Of a stretch of 21,525 bases of DNA, positions 1-7,324 are shown piece by piece. This DNA comes from Clostridiaceae bacterium (GTDB taxonomy: Bacteria; Bacillota; Clostridia; Oscillospirales; Acutalibacteraceae): positions 1 through 21,525 of the forward strand of contig JAEDKI010000010.1 of NCBI GenBank assembly GCA_016295895.1. Direction: 5' to 3'. The translations under genes and the position numbers were made by a program. The first letter of the stretch is position 1. Every line of letters starts with the position of its first letter. The notes beneath the pieces were generated by a model, which worked only from the letters and a program-made list of their open reading frames with translations, searched no databases and was not told the DNA's origin.

Positions 1-349
1 CTTTGAGAAGCTTTCCGGCGTTTTCTTCATCAACCCTGACCGTATGAGCTTCAAGTTCAATATAAGGTGCTATCTCTCTCAGGTTCTCCGTCAAAGCTTC
101 CGTCTTAAACAATCCGAGCTGAGAAGCTTTGTATTGCTGACGGTTCAGGTTTGAAATATCCACCCTGTCAAAATCGATAAGAATCAGCCTGCCGATTCCT
201 GCACGGGCAAGGGAAACCGCAATGTTTGAGCCGAGGCCGCCGAGCCCGCAGACGGCAACCGTGCTTTTAGCAAAAATCCCGCAAAGCTCCTTGCCGTGGC
301 GCTGTTCCATAGCACGAAGCATTTCTTCCTTTGAGGGAATATTGCTCAT
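1..349 (-). CDS. thiF: ThiF-type adenylyltransferase for ThiS, N-terminal part (cut by window edge)
   Basis: The reading frame starts at the ATG at 347-349 and runs off the left edge, so only about 116 N-terminal residues are visible. Near residues 33-50 is the nucleotide-binding glycine-rich motif VAVCGLGGLGSNIAVSLAR, followed by LILIDFDRVDISNLNRQQY. This is the E1/MoeB/ThiF Rossmann signature, including the acidic residue that grips the nucleotide ribose and the N-R-Q stretch. ThiF adenylates the C-terminal glycine of ThiS so that sulfur can be loaded for thiazole synthesis. The start lies 1 nt beyond the thiS stop, so the two are translationally linked and sit behind the TPP riboswitch. 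MoeB or HesA would look similar in this fragment; adjacency to thiS and the riboswitch decides for ThiF. Confidence 0.9.
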   Translation of the reverse strand, partial: MSNIPSKEEMLRAMEQRHGKELCGIFAKSTVAVCGLGGLGSNIAVSLARAGIGRLILIDFDRVDISNLNRQQYKASQLGLFKTEALTENLREIAPYIELEAHTVRVDEENAGKLLK

Positions 350-350
350 A

Positions 351-545
351 TCAGCCGCCTCCCACAAAGCTTATGACCTCAACCGTGTCACCGTCATTCA
401 GAACGGTTTGACCGTATTGTGTTTTCGGAACAATCTCGCCGTTTCGCTCAACCACGATTCTCGCAGAATCGAAGTTTGCCGTTTCAAGATAGCGCTCAAC
501 AGTCAGCCCCGAGGCGTTCTGTTCAACTCCGTTGATAATTACCAT
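351..545 (-). CDS. thiS: Sulfur carrier protein ThiS
   Basis: A 64-residue beta-grasp protein ending in the diagnostic VISFVGGG; the terminal Gly-Gly is adenylated by ThiF and then thiocarboxylated to donate sulfur for the thiazole ring of thiamine. The ERNGEIVP segment in the middle and NDGDTVEVISFVGGG at the end are typical of ThiS, and the length is normal. The start is supported by a GGGAGA ribosome site about 8 nt upstream. It is the first gene of the riboswitch-controlled unit; thiF follows after 1 nt. The terminator T-tract ends only 16 nt before the start codon, so transcription past the terminator directly exposes this gene. Confidence 0.93.
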   Translation of the reverse strand: MVIINGVEQNASGLTVERYLETANFDSARIVVERNGEIVPKTQYGQTVLNDGDTVEVISFVGGG

Positions 546-561
546 ATCAGTTTTCTCCCAT

Positions 562-598
562 AAAAAAATCGGGAAGCTGCAGATCCGGCAGCCTCCCG
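562..598 (-). terminator. Intrinsic terminator of the TPP riboswitch
   Basis: On the minus strand CGGGAGGCTGC pairs with GCAGCTTCCCG across a 7-nt loop (11 pairs, one G-T), followed at once by ATTTTTTTA. It lies between the aptamer and thiS, so it is the expression platform: TPP bound means termination. The sequence AGCTTCCC in its 3' arm can instead pair over 8 nt with GGGGAGCT in the aptamer (694-701), a plausible antiterminator. Confidence 0.85.
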
Positions 599-619
599 TA
601 AAAATACACTTTATCCTAT

Positions 620-705
620 GTCTTCCCTACGTTGGCATTATCCAAATCAGGTTATGGGTCAAAGGTTATACCTTTTTCTCAGCCTGTAACACAAGCTCCC
701 CTTTT
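620..705 (-). ncRNA. TPP (THI element) riboswitch aptamer
   Basis: Read on the minus strand, this carries the conserved TPP aptamer blocks in order: GGGGAGC, GGCTGAGA (677-684), ACCTTTGACCC, then CTGATTTGGATAATGCCAAC and GTAGGGAAG (622-650). These match the pyrimidine-sensing and pyrophosphate-sensing cores. It precedes thiS-thiF, as expected for thiamine pyrophosphate feedback. The P1 ends are approximate. Confidence 0.96.
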
Positions 706-718
706 CAATTGTAATTAT

Positions 719-746
719 ATTATACCCTTTTTCGCTAAAAATGCAA
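719..746 (-). promoter_or_regulatory. Sigma-A promoter for the thiS-thiF riboswitch transcript
   Basis: On the minus strand there is a -35 TTGCAT (741-746), a 16-nt spacer and a perfect -10 TATAAT (719-724). The start of transcription would fall near 710-713, just ahead of the aptamer. It lies in the gap after alr, for which no convincing terminator is visible, so some read-through from alr is possible. Confidence 0.75.
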
Positions 747-789
747 GTATAATTTATGAGATAACTCTATTATGATTAATAAATCAATT

Positions 790-1929
790 TCAGTCGTTAT
801 AGAGGCGGATTACACGGGGCATGAAGGTACATACAACTTCATAGTTGAAGCTGCAGCACATCTCGCCGAGCTGCTCTGCGGTTATTTCCTCATCGCCGCT
901 TTTGCCGAGAACAACGGCATGATCGCCTATCTCAACGCCGTCAATATCGGTTATATCAACCATAATCTGATCCATGCAGACCTTGCCCGTTATCGGGGCT
1001 TTTTTGCCCTTTATCAAAACAAATCCCTTGTTTGAAAACGCTCTGTTAAAGCCGTCTGCATAACCGATGCAGACCGTTGCGATAGTCCGCTTTTCGGGGG
1101 CTGTGTAGGTATGACCGTAGCCTATCTTTGTTCCTGCTTCAACCTCCTTGATATGGATAACATGGCTGACAACCTCCATGGCAGGCTTTAAGGTGATTCT
1201 GTCCTTAAAGACCTCGTCCGAGGGATACATTCCGTAAAGCGAAACGCCCATTCTGACCATATCGTAGTGCGTGTCAAAATCAATTATTGCGGCGCTGTTA
1301 CAGATATGCTTAATCGGAATATTTACATTTTTCTTCTCAAGCAAAGAAATAAAGCTGTCAAATCTATCCTTTTGGCTGAGGGCGCTTGCCTTGTCGGTTG
1401 CGTCGGCGCAGGCAAAGTGGCTGAACAAGCCTTCAACCTCAACGAAAGGCAGTTCGGTTATTCTTTTAACCGTTTCTGCGCTTTCTTCGTTATCCCTGAA
1501 GCCGATACGGCTCATACCGGTATCAACCGCAACATGAATAACCGCCTTTTTGCCGAGCTTTTGAGCGGTTTGCGAAAGCTTTTCGGCGTCCTCATAGCAA
1601 TAAATCGACGGAATAAGGTCATTATTTATCAGCTGTTCAAACTGGTAAGGGCTTGTGAATGACAAAATCAGAATCGGCTTCTTTATGCCCGCATTTCTGA
1701 GCTCCAAGCCCTCCTCAATGACTGCAACGGCAAAATAATCCGCTCTGCTTTCAAGAGCTTTTGCAACCCGAACCGCTCCGTGACCGTATGCGTCGGCTTT
1801 GACAACGGCAAGTGCCTTTGTGCCGGGAGCCGTTCGGCTTCTGAGAGCGTCAAAATTGCTCTTTATCGCTTCAAGGTCAATATATGCAAAGCTTCTGTGA
1901 TATTCAGGTGAACGGTGTTTAATATCCAT
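790..1929 (-). CDS. alr: Alanine racemase
   Basis: A 379-residue fold-type III PLP enzyme converting L-alanine and D-alanine. The PLP lysine is K44 in AVVKADAYGHG. The catalytic tyrosine lies in IGYGHTYTAP in the C-terminal half, and MVRMGVSLYG and GKVCMDQIMVD are also typical. Length is normal for the family. The ATG has a GGAGG site 5 nt upstream. It lies 17 nt after pxpA as the last gene of the unit that starts with the D-amino acid aminotransferase. It could therefore supply or drain D-alanine for that enzyme as well as for the cell wall. Whether this is the only alanine racemase of the organism cannot be seen here. No strong terminator follows; the next element is the thi promoter. Confidence 0.95.
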   Translation of the reverse strand: MDIKHRSPEYHRSFAYIDLEAIKSNFDALRSRTAPGTKALAVVKADAYGHGAVRVAKALESRADYFAVAVIEEGLELRNAGIKKPILILSFTSPYQFEQLINNDLIPSIYCYEDAEKLSQTAQKLGKKAVIHVAVDTGMSRIGFRDNEESAETVKRITELPFVEVEGLFSHFACADATDKASALSQKDRFDSFISLLEKKNVNIPIKHICNSAAIIDFDTHYDMVRMGVSLYGMYPSDEVFKDRITLKPAMEVVSHVIHIKEVEAGTKIGYGHTYTAPEKRTIATVCIGYADGFNRAFSNKGFVLIKGKKAPITGKVCMDQIMVDITDIDGVEIGDHAVVLGKSGDEEITAEQLGEMCCSFNYEVVCTFMPRVIRLYND

Positions 1930-1946
1930 AATATCCTCCGAATAAA

Positions 1947-2717
1947 TCAGCCGATAATGTCTTTTATCGGGCAGATTTCAATGCCGTTTGCCGCAAAGCC
2001 TGCACGGATTTTTTCAACGAAAAGCAGTGCTTTTTCGCTGTCGCCGTGAACGCAGACCGAATGCGGCTCGATTGAAATATAATTGCCGTTAACGGTTTTA
2101 ACTCTTTTTTCTTTAATCATCTCAACCGTTCTTGCAACGGCTTCGTTTTCATCGGTTATCATTGCGCCGGGCTTGCTCCGTGCAACGAGGGTTCCGTCAT
2201 CCTCATAGGCTCTGTCGGCAAAAACCTCGGCGGCGAACGCCGTTCCGACCTCCGAAGCCGCCTTTTGCATCTGACTGCCCGAAAGCGCAAGCAAAACAAG
2301 GTCTTTATCAAATTCATAAACCGCTTCGCAAATTGCCTTTGCAAGGCTGTAATCCTTTGCCGCCATGTTATAAAGTGCGCCGTGGGGCTTAACATGAGAA
2401 AGCTTTATTCCCTGCGACGAGCAGAATGCGGCAAGTGCGCCGATCTGATAAGTCATCATCGCTTTGACCTCAGCGGGAGAAGCATTTAGATTGCGTCTGC
2501 CGAAGCCGACAAGGTCGGGAAAGCCCGGGTGCGCTCCTGCGCAAACGCCGTTTTGTTTGCAAAGCTCAACGGTTTTGCTCATTATCAGCGGATCGCCCGC
2601 ATGGAAACCGCAGGCAATGTTTGCCGAAGAAATCAGCGGTATTATTTTATCGTCAAGCCCGGCTTTATATGCGCCGAAGCCCTCGCCGAGATCTGAATTC
2701 AAATCTATTTTATACAT
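1947..2717 (-). CDS. pxpA: 5-oxoprolinase subunit A (LamB/YcsF family)
   Basis: 256 residues, full length for the family. The N-terminal signature IDLNSDLGEGFGAY and SANIACGFHAGDP are hallmark PxpA/YcsF motifs, with HVKPHGALYN in the middle and VCVHGD near the end carrying probable metal or substrate ligands. PxpA works with PxpB and PxpC in ATP-dependent opening of 5-oxoproline (pyroglutamate) to glutamate. The start has AAAGGA 8 nt upstream, which overlaps the last codons of the DUF1445 gene; only 4 nt separate the two genes. The alr gene follows 17 nt downstream. All three Pxp subunits are present, but PxpA is separated from PxpBC by the DUF1445 gene. Confidence 0.93.
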   Translation of the reverse strand: MYKIDLNSDLGEGFGAYKAGLDDKIIPLISSANIACGFHAGDPLIMSKTVELCKQNGVCAGAHPGFPDLVGFGRRNLNASPAEVKAMMTYQIGALAAFCSSQGIKLSHVKPHGALYNMAAKDYSLAKAICEAVYEFDKDLVLLALSGSQMQKAASEVGTAFAAEVFADRAYEDDGTLVARSKPGAMITDENEAVARTVEMIKEKRVKTVNGNYISIEPHSVCVHGDSEKALLFVEKIRAGFAANGIEICPIKDIIG

Positions 2718-2721
2718 GAAA

Positions 2722-3507
2722 TCAATCCTTTAAAAGCGTATTCCTGACATCGGTAATAAACATGTGACCGGGTGCATGAGAAATGGCGATTGACGGCTTT
2801 GCGCTCATAACCGCCGATTGAGGAGTAACTCCGCAGCACCAGAAAACGGGAACCTCGCCCTCGTTGACCGTTACGCTGTCGCCGAAATCGGGCTTTGAAA
2901 TATCCTTTATGCCGATTGCGGCAGGGTCGCCGATATGTATCGGTGAGCCGTGAACACGGGGCATTGAAGCCGTGACGGTCACAGCCTTGATAACCTTATC
3001 ACGGGGAATCGGTCTCATGCTGACAACCATTTTTCCGTGAAATATTCCCGCTCTTTCGCATTCGATATTCGTCAGGAACATCGGAACATTTTTGTTTTCT
3101 TCAATGTGTCTGACGGGAACTCCGCCCTCAAGCAATTCAGCCTCAAACGAGAATGAACAGCCGATAAGGAAATAGACAAAATCGTCTCTCCAGAACTTGT
3201 CAATGTTCGTGTATTCCCCTGTCAGAACGCCGTTTTCATAAACTCTGTATTTCGGGATATCGGTTGCGATATCCGCACCCTCTGCCATGAATTTTGTTGC
3301 TCTGCTTCCGACATCTCCAACCTCTAAAACGGGGCAGGATTTGGGATTGCGCTGAGCAAAAAGCAGAAAGTCATAAGCATATTCACGGGGGAGAATCAGC
3401 AGGTTTGCCTGCGCATAGCCTGCGCACATTCCGCTGGTCTGACCCGTTATTTTTTCTTCTCTTATCAACTGCCTGACCTCGGCAGGAGACATTTCCGAAT
3501 AATTCAT
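2722..3507 (-). CDS. DUF1445/YcsI-like D-glutamate cyclase family protein (putative hydro-lyase)
   Basis: About 261 residues from the ATG at 3505-3507, chosen because AAGGTGA lies 6 nt upstream and because a longer start at 3546 would run into pxpC. Family motifs are TGMCAGYAQANLLILP, FLIGCSFSFE, ASMPRVHGSPIHIGDPAAIG and PVFWCCGVTPQ followed by SHAPGHMFITD. The family (B. subtilis YcsI; formerly UPF0317/DUF1445) is annotated as putative hydro-lyase. It forms the N-terminal part of the animal mitochondrial D-glutamate cyclase (DGLUCY), whose other domain, DUF4392, is encoded three genes upstream here. That supports a role in interconverting D-glutamate and 5-oxo-D-proline, but the exact reaction of the stand-alone protein is inferred. 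Position between pxpC and pxpA mirrors the Bacillus kip/ycs cluster. Confidence 0.88.
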   Translation of the reverse strand: MNYSEMSPAEVRQLIREEKITGQTSGMCAGYAQANLLILPREYAYDFLLFAQRNPKSCPVLEVGDVGSRATKFMAEGADIATDIPKYRVYENGVLTGEYTNIDKFWRDDFVYFLIGCSFSFEAELLEGGVPVRHIEENKNVPMFLTNIECERAGIFHGKMVVSMRPIPRDKVIKAVTVTASMPRVHGSPIHIGDPAAIGIKDISKPDFGDSVTVNEGEVPVFWCCGVTPQSAVMSAKPSIAISHAPGHMFITDVRNTLLKD

Positions 3508-3517
3508 TGAAATCACC

Positions 3518-4465
3518 TTATTTTGCAAACATAAGTCTGTATTCAAGCTTGCTGAAATATTTCTGTTCTTTGATATTGATCTTCTCGGCTTCTTTTTGAG
3601 AAATACGGATAAATTTCACCGTATTGCCCGGCTGAAGCTGAGCAAGATATTTTAAATCGGGGGTTATGACGGTTGCAATTTTTGCATATCCGCCCGTCGT
3701 CTGTCTGTCCGCCATCATAACTATGGGTTCGCCCGACGAGGGAATCTGAACAGAGCCTGTCACAACGCCGTCTGAAATAATATCAACGCCGTTCAGGCTG
3801 CTGATTTTCTCGCCCTCCATTCGTATACCCATTCTGTCGGACTTAGCGGAAACTTTATATTCAGATGAAAAGAACTTTTTAAGCTCCGATTCCGAAAAAT
3901 AATCGTCCTGAGGGCCTGCGACCGCTCTGACCTCAACGCCGGTTTTATAATCGTTGCAGGGGCTTATTTTTCTCGTTCCGAAGCAAAGCAAATCCACCGT
4001 TCCTCTTAGCGGAATGCAATCGCCCGCTTTGAGCTTTCTGCCCTCAAAGCCGCCGACGCCGCATTTGAGATTCGTTGAAACGCTGCCCATAACGGGCGGA
4101 ATATCAAAGCTGCCTGCAACCGCAAGGTAGCTGCGCATTCCCTTTTGGGCGGTATTCATCGAAAGAACATCGCCCTGAGAAACATGAATGCTTTTATACA
4201 TTTCAATCGGTTCGCCGTTTATCTGCGGGTTCATATCGGCACCCGTGAGGGCAATAACCGTTTCGCAGTCAAATTCGGCGGTAATTCCCGAAAGGGTCAT
4301 TTCAATAACGCCCTCGCCCTGAGAATTGCCGACAAGCAGATTTGCAAGCCTTGCGGAATAAGTATCCATTGCGCCGTTGGGCGAAAAGCCCGATTGCATA
4401 AAGCCGAATCTGCCCAAATCCTGAACGGTCGAAAGAGGACCGGGAGTAATTATTTTAAGATTCAT
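3518..4465 (-). CDS. pxpC: 5-oxoprolinase subunit C (KipA / biotin-dependent carboxylase-like family)
   Basis: 315 residues. It begins with the typical GPLSTVQDLGRFGFMQSGFS and NGAMDTYSARLANLLVGN, and has SGEPIVMMADRQTTGGYAKI late in the protein, all hallmarks of the KipA/urea-amidolyase cyclophilin-like domain. It is the partner of PxpB in ATP-dependent 5-oxoproline cleavage. Its ATG overlaps the pxpB stop by 4 nt (ATGA at 4462-4465), a sign of translational coupling and 1:1 complex formation; GGGAGG precedes it by 6 nt. In Bacillus the homologue KipA counteracts KipI, the KinA inhibitor; the full Pxp set here argues for the metabolic role. The C-terminus ends ten bases before the DUF1445 start. 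Confidence 0.92.
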   Translation of the reverse strand: MNLKIITPGPLSTVQDLGRFGFMQSGFSPNGAMDTYSARLANLLVGNSQGEGVIEMTLSGITAEFDCETVIALTGADMNPQINGEPIEMYKSIHVSQGDVLSMNTAQKGMRSYLAVAGSFDIPPVMGSVSTNLKCGVGGFEGRKLKAGDCIPLRGTVDLLCFGTRKISPCNDYKTGVEVRAVAGPQDDYFSESELKKFFSSEYKVSAKSDRMGIRMEGEKISSLNGVDIISDGVVTGSVQIPSSGEPIVMMADRQTTGGYAKIATVITPDLKYLAQLQPGNTVKFIRISQKEAEKINIKEQKYFSKLEYRLMFAK

Positions 4466-5190
4466 TCCGTTCCTCCCGTTATTAACACCTGATATTTTCC
4501 GCTTTCAACAAGGGCGGAAATGCGGTCATATTCTTCACGGCTTATCGGTTCAAATTTGATATAATCCCCTGCTTTATAAAGAATCGCTTCGGCTCTGTTG
4601 GGGTCATAGGGCTTGACGGGCGTTTGACCTATCAAACGCCAGCCGCCGGGAGACGCAAGCGGATAAATTCCCGTCTGAGCGCCGCCGATACCGACCGCAC
4701 CGGCAGGAATAAGCGTTCTCGGGCTGTCAAGTCTCGGGGTTTCGATTCGTTTATCCATGCCGCCGAGATAAGGGAAACCGGGCAGAAAGCCGAGCATATA
4801 AATCAGATATTCCGTGCCGGAATGGATTCCGATAACCTGCTCACGGCTAAGCCCCGTGTGAGCGCAGACATCCTCGAGGTCGGGTGCAAACTCGCTTTCA
4901 TAGCAAACGGGAATATGAAACACCCTTTTTTCGCCGCCCGACGAGGGAGAATAGCGTTTCATTATCTTTTCAATCTTCTTCTGAAGCTTCTTTCCGCTGA
5001 TAACGGCAGGGTCATAGTAAACCGTGACCGAACGGAATGTCGGCACACAGCTTATTATCCCCGATTTTGAGTTCAAAGCAGCGGAAGAACTCAGATACTT
5101 TATTTTTGCGTTGGTTTCTTCGCTGATTTCACGGGAAAATTCAACCGTTATCGCCGAATCACCCGCAGGCAGAAAAGAAATATCGTTCAT
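4462..5190 (-). CDS. pxpB: 5-oxoprolinase subunit B (KipI family)
   Basis: 242 residues. The family signature is clear near residues 130-190: YMLGFLPGFPYLGGMDKRI, IPAGAVGIGGAQTGIYPL and SPGGWRLIGQTP. The N-terminus FLPAGDSAITVEFSREI is also characteristic. PxpB and PxpC form the cyclophilin-fold complex that acts with PxpA on 5-oxoproline. A CGGAG site lies about 6 nt upstream, and the preceding DUF4392 gene stops only 1 nt before the start codon. KipI of Bacillus subtilis inhibits the sporulation kinase KinA; nothing here besides homology suggests that role. Confidence 0.92.
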   Translation of the reverse strand: MNDISFLPAGDSAITVEFSREISEETNAKIKYLSSSAALNSKSGIISCVPTFRSVTVYYDPAVISGKKLQKKIEKIMKRYSPSSGGEKRVFHIPVCYESEFAPDLEDVCAHTGLSREQVIGIHSGTEYLIYMLGFLPGFPYLGGMDKRIETPRLDSPRTLIPAGAVGIGGAQTGIYPLASPGGWRLIGQTPVKPYDPNRAEAILYKAGDYIKFEPISREEYDRISALVESGKYQVLITGGTE

Positions 5191-5191
5191 A

Positions 5192-6259
5192 TCAGTCTCC
5201 GAAGGATTTTATCTCAATTGTTTTGTCAAACCATGTCTTGCAGGTTTCTTTAAGACCGAGAGCGCTGTTGACAAGCTCTTTCATAAGAGTAACAATCGAG
5301 CAGGTAATTTCTGTTCCGAAGCCGTCAATTGCGGGAATGAGCCAGCCGTACATATCAATCATTCCGCTTCTGCTCGCAGTTATCATAGCCTGCTCCTCAA
5401 GCTTTGCATCGTGCATAACCTCAGGCTTTTCAAGAATATAGGCAAGCATTGCAATCATCGCATAGCAACCCCAGTCAGATACCGTTGCGGTGATAATGTT
5501 ATCAGCCTTGGTGCGAACTGCGATACCTCCGCCGCAGCCGCAACGGCAAGCGCCGGGAGCGGCATAGGGAATGTTCTCGTTAAGATAATCCCCAATCGTA
5601 CCCATGCCGATTTCGTTGCCCAGATCGCCGATTGCGATATTGAGAACGCCCATTTCTTTAAGCTTATCAAAAAGGATATCCTGCTTTGCTTCAATCTCGG
5701 TAACATCAAGTCCCGTTGCGTTGTGATAAACGCCCTTTGCGTTTTCGCCGGGGCATTCAATGCTGATAACCGCCTTGGGAACTCCCTGAGCGATAATCGA
5801 ATCGGCGCATTCAGCCGCCTTTGCCTTATCCTTCGTGAAGGTCAGAACGCCCATTGAAACGGGATACTCCATGAGCTCCTCAACGGATTTATAAAGATGC
5901 AGACCTACGCATGCCGAAAGGTTTTCAACCGCTTTGAGGTTATCCTCGGGGCAGATGATAACAGGCTTTGCGCCGAACGCCTTAACAAGCGCACGGGCAA
6001 GCAGAACGGAGCTGACAATACCGTCCATCTCTGCTTTTTTGAACGGAAGAAGCACAAACCCCGTCATAATATATACAAGGTCGCCCTCTTTTATCGTTTC
6101 GGCAAGCTTTTTTGCGCTGTTGACGCAGAGCGGCTCGCCCGTATATTCTCTTGAAGCTTTATAAAGGAGCTTGCAGACGCCGTAACCCCTCGGGTCAAGG
6201 TTTGAAAGGTCATCAAGGCTGCTGCCGAGATTAAGCAAGGTTATTTCCTGCTGAGTCAT
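5192..6259 (-). CDS. DUF4392 D-glutamate cyclase-type protein
   Basis: 355 residues from the ATG at 6257-6259, chosen because GGAGG lies 8 nt upstream; a start at 6280 would overlap the preceding gene and lacks a site. Visible family features are the early GDLVYIMTGF, the central IAIGDLGNEIGMGTIGDYL, a cysteine- and glycine-rich GACRCGCGGGIAV (cysteines near 238, 240, 242), and TATVSDWGCYAMIAMLAY. This domain forms the C-terminal part of animal D-glutamate cyclase, which turns D-glutamate into 5-oxo-D-proline. The gene sits between the D-amino acid aminotransferase (2 nt after its stop) and pxpB (1 nt), which fits passing D-glutamate to a 5-oxoproline pathway. The DUF1445 partner domain is a separate gene three positions downstream. 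Function is inferred from family and context. Confidence 0.87.
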   Translation of the reverse strand: MTQQEITLLNLGSSLDDLSNLDPRGYGVCKLLYKASREYTGEPLCVNSAKKLAETIKEGDLVYIMTGFVLLPFKKAEMDGIVSSVLLARALVKAFGAKPVIICPEDNLKAVENLSACVGLHLYKSVEELMEYPVSMGVLTFTKDKAKAAECADSIIAQGVPKAVISIECPGENAKGVYHNATGLDVTEIEAKQDILFDKLKEMGVLNIAIGDLGNEIGMGTIGDYLNENIPYAAPGACRCGCGGGIAVRTKADNIITATVSDWGCYAMIAMLAYILEKPEVMHDAKLEEQAMITASRSGMIDMYGWLIPAIDGFGTEITCSIVTLMKELVNSALGLKETCKTWFDKTIEIKSFGD

Positions 6260-6260
6260 A

Positions 6261-7112
6261 TTATTTTGCCTCCTCAACATCTGTTGCGGTCATAAACTCG
6301 TTATAGACATAATCCTGAATATTCTTGAGCATTTCGCTTGCCTTTCCGCCGACGGGCTTGCCGTCAACCTCGCTTGCAGCAAGGCAGAGAGAGCCTGAGG
6401 AAGAAACGATAACCTCGTCTGCATTCATCATCTCGTCAAGAGTGAACGGATGCTCGTCAACCGCATAGCCGAGAGCCTTGCAAGCCTTGATAAGGTGAGC
6501 TCTTGCGATGCCGGGAAGAATGAGGTGGTCAGTCGGAGCAGTCTGGAAAACGCCGTCCTTGATGATATGAACATTGCTGTGGGCGCATTCGGTTACTCTG
6601 TCGCCCCTGTGAAGAACGGTTTCGTCACAGCCGAGCTGCTTTGCTCTTTCGGAAGCCATAACGCTGGGAATGAGGTTAAGGGTCTTTATATTGCAATGGA
6701 AAAATCTCGTGTCCTCCATTGTTGTAAGCTTGATTTTCGCATATGTATCAACAATATCCTTGGGGATAATCGTAATCCAAAGGTTGCCTGCGCCCTCGGT
6801 GAAAACATGGTTGCGAACTCCCGTGCCTCTCGTGAGCTGCCAATAAACGAAGTTTTCGCCGGTATCCATTTTTGAAACCATGTCGTTAAGGATATCGCCG
6901 AGCTCCTGCTTTGTGTGAGGAATAACCATTTTGAGCAGAGCGGCGCTGTTGAAGAAGCGGTCAAGATGCTCATCGAGCGCAAAAATCTTATAATTTCTGC
7001 TGTAGGTTGCGTCATAAACGCCGTCGCCGAAGAAGCAGACACGGTCGTTCATGGGAACGGTCATTTCCTCAAGTTCACCGAATTTTCCGTTGTAATAGCC
7101 GAGCTTTTCCAT
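6261..7112 (-). CDS. dat: D-amino acid aminotransferase (class IV PLP enzyme, D-alanine transaminase type)
   Basis: 283 residues from the ATG at 7110-7112, with GGAGG 8 nt upstream; an in-frame TTG at 7127 overlaps that site and is rejected. It is a class IV aminotransferase: YYNGKFG at the N-terminus, the PLP lysine near residue 143 in CNIKTLNLIP, then ETVLHRGDRVTECAHSNVHI and LPGIARAHL. The CNIKTLNLI context resembles D-alanine transaminase more than the branched-chain enzymes. The expected reaction is D-Ala + 2-oxoglutarate to pyruvate + D-Glu. It is the first gene behind the promoter at 7199-7227; D-glutamate cyclase-type and 5-oxoprolinase genes follow, and alanine racemase closes the unit. 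4-Amino-4-deoxychorismate lyase is the main alternative in this fold, but no folate gene is nearby. Confidence 0.88.
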   Translation of the reverse strand: MEKLGYYNGKFGELEEMTVPMNDRVCFFGDGVYDATYSRNYKIFALDEHLDRFFNSAALLKMVIPHTKQELGDILNDMVSKMDTGENFVYWQLTRGTGVRNHVFTEGAGNLWITIIPKDIVDTYAKIKLTTMEDTRFFHCNIKTLNLIPSVMASERAKQLGCDETVLHRGDRVTECAHSNVHIIKDGVFQTAPTDHLILPGIARAHLIKACKALGYAVDEHPFTLDEMMNADEVIVSSSGSLCLAASEVDGKPVGGKASEMLKNIQDYVYNEFMTATDVEEAK

Positions 7113-7152
7113 AATCTTTTCCTCCAAAATATGTGTGTAGGTTCTTCAATAG

Positions 7153-7187
7153 AAAAAGGCACCAAAACATGCCGTTTCAGCGCCTTT
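7153..7187 (-). terminator. Terminator-like hairpin in the 5' leader of the aminotransferase operon
   Basis: On the minus strand AAAGGCGC (7180-7187) pairs with GTGCCTTT (7155-7162), with AAAC/GTTT able to pair inside the loop, followed by TTTTTCT. It starts only about 5 nt after the predicted transcription start and about 40 nt before dat. It could attenuate the operon or protect the mRNA 5' end. The reverse strand also forms the hairpin but has no gene upstream. Confidence 0.5.
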
Positions 7188-7198
7188 GCTTTATAATT

Positions 7199-7227
7199 AG
7201 TATATGACACGAAAATTATTTTGTCAA
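7199..7227 (-). promoter_or_regulatory. Sigma-A promoter of the D-amino acid / 5-oxoproline operon
   Basis: On the minus strand a perfect -35 TTGACA (7222-7227), a 17-nt spacer and -10 TATACT (7199-7204) are visible. Transcription would begin near 7192, about 80 nt before dat, and run through seven genes to alr. Confidence 0.85.
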
Positions 7228-7276
7228 GAAATATTATGAAACAGATAATATTTTTTGATTTTCGCCCGAATGCGCT

Positions 7277-7302
7277 AAAAATTTCGGTTTTATGCCGAAA
7301 TT
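7277..7302 (-). terminator. Intrinsic terminator after the ppi-secB-ceramidase-like unit
   Basis: On the minus strand AATTTCGG (7295-7302) pairs perfectly with CCGAAATT (7280-7287) across a 7-nt loop, followed by more T residues (7277-7279). It lies 23 nt after the stop codon of the ceramidase-fold gene and ahead of the dat promoter. The stem is AT-rich, so strength is uncertain. Confidence 0.6.
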
Positions 7303-7324
7303 AAAGTTATTCAGCGAAATAATT

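Noticed and set aside
4462..5190. Reading PxpB/PxpC as the KipI/KipA sporulation-kinase regulators
   Set aside because: PxpA and D-glutamate cyclase family genes in the same operon make the metabolic 5-oxoprolinase role the better explanation; no sporulation kinase is nearby.
5024..5857. Long plus-strand open frame (277 codons) opposite pxpB and the DUF4392 gene
   Set aside because: It lies antisense to two genes with clear family motifs and its translation has no recognisable domain; long antisense frames are common in this base composition.
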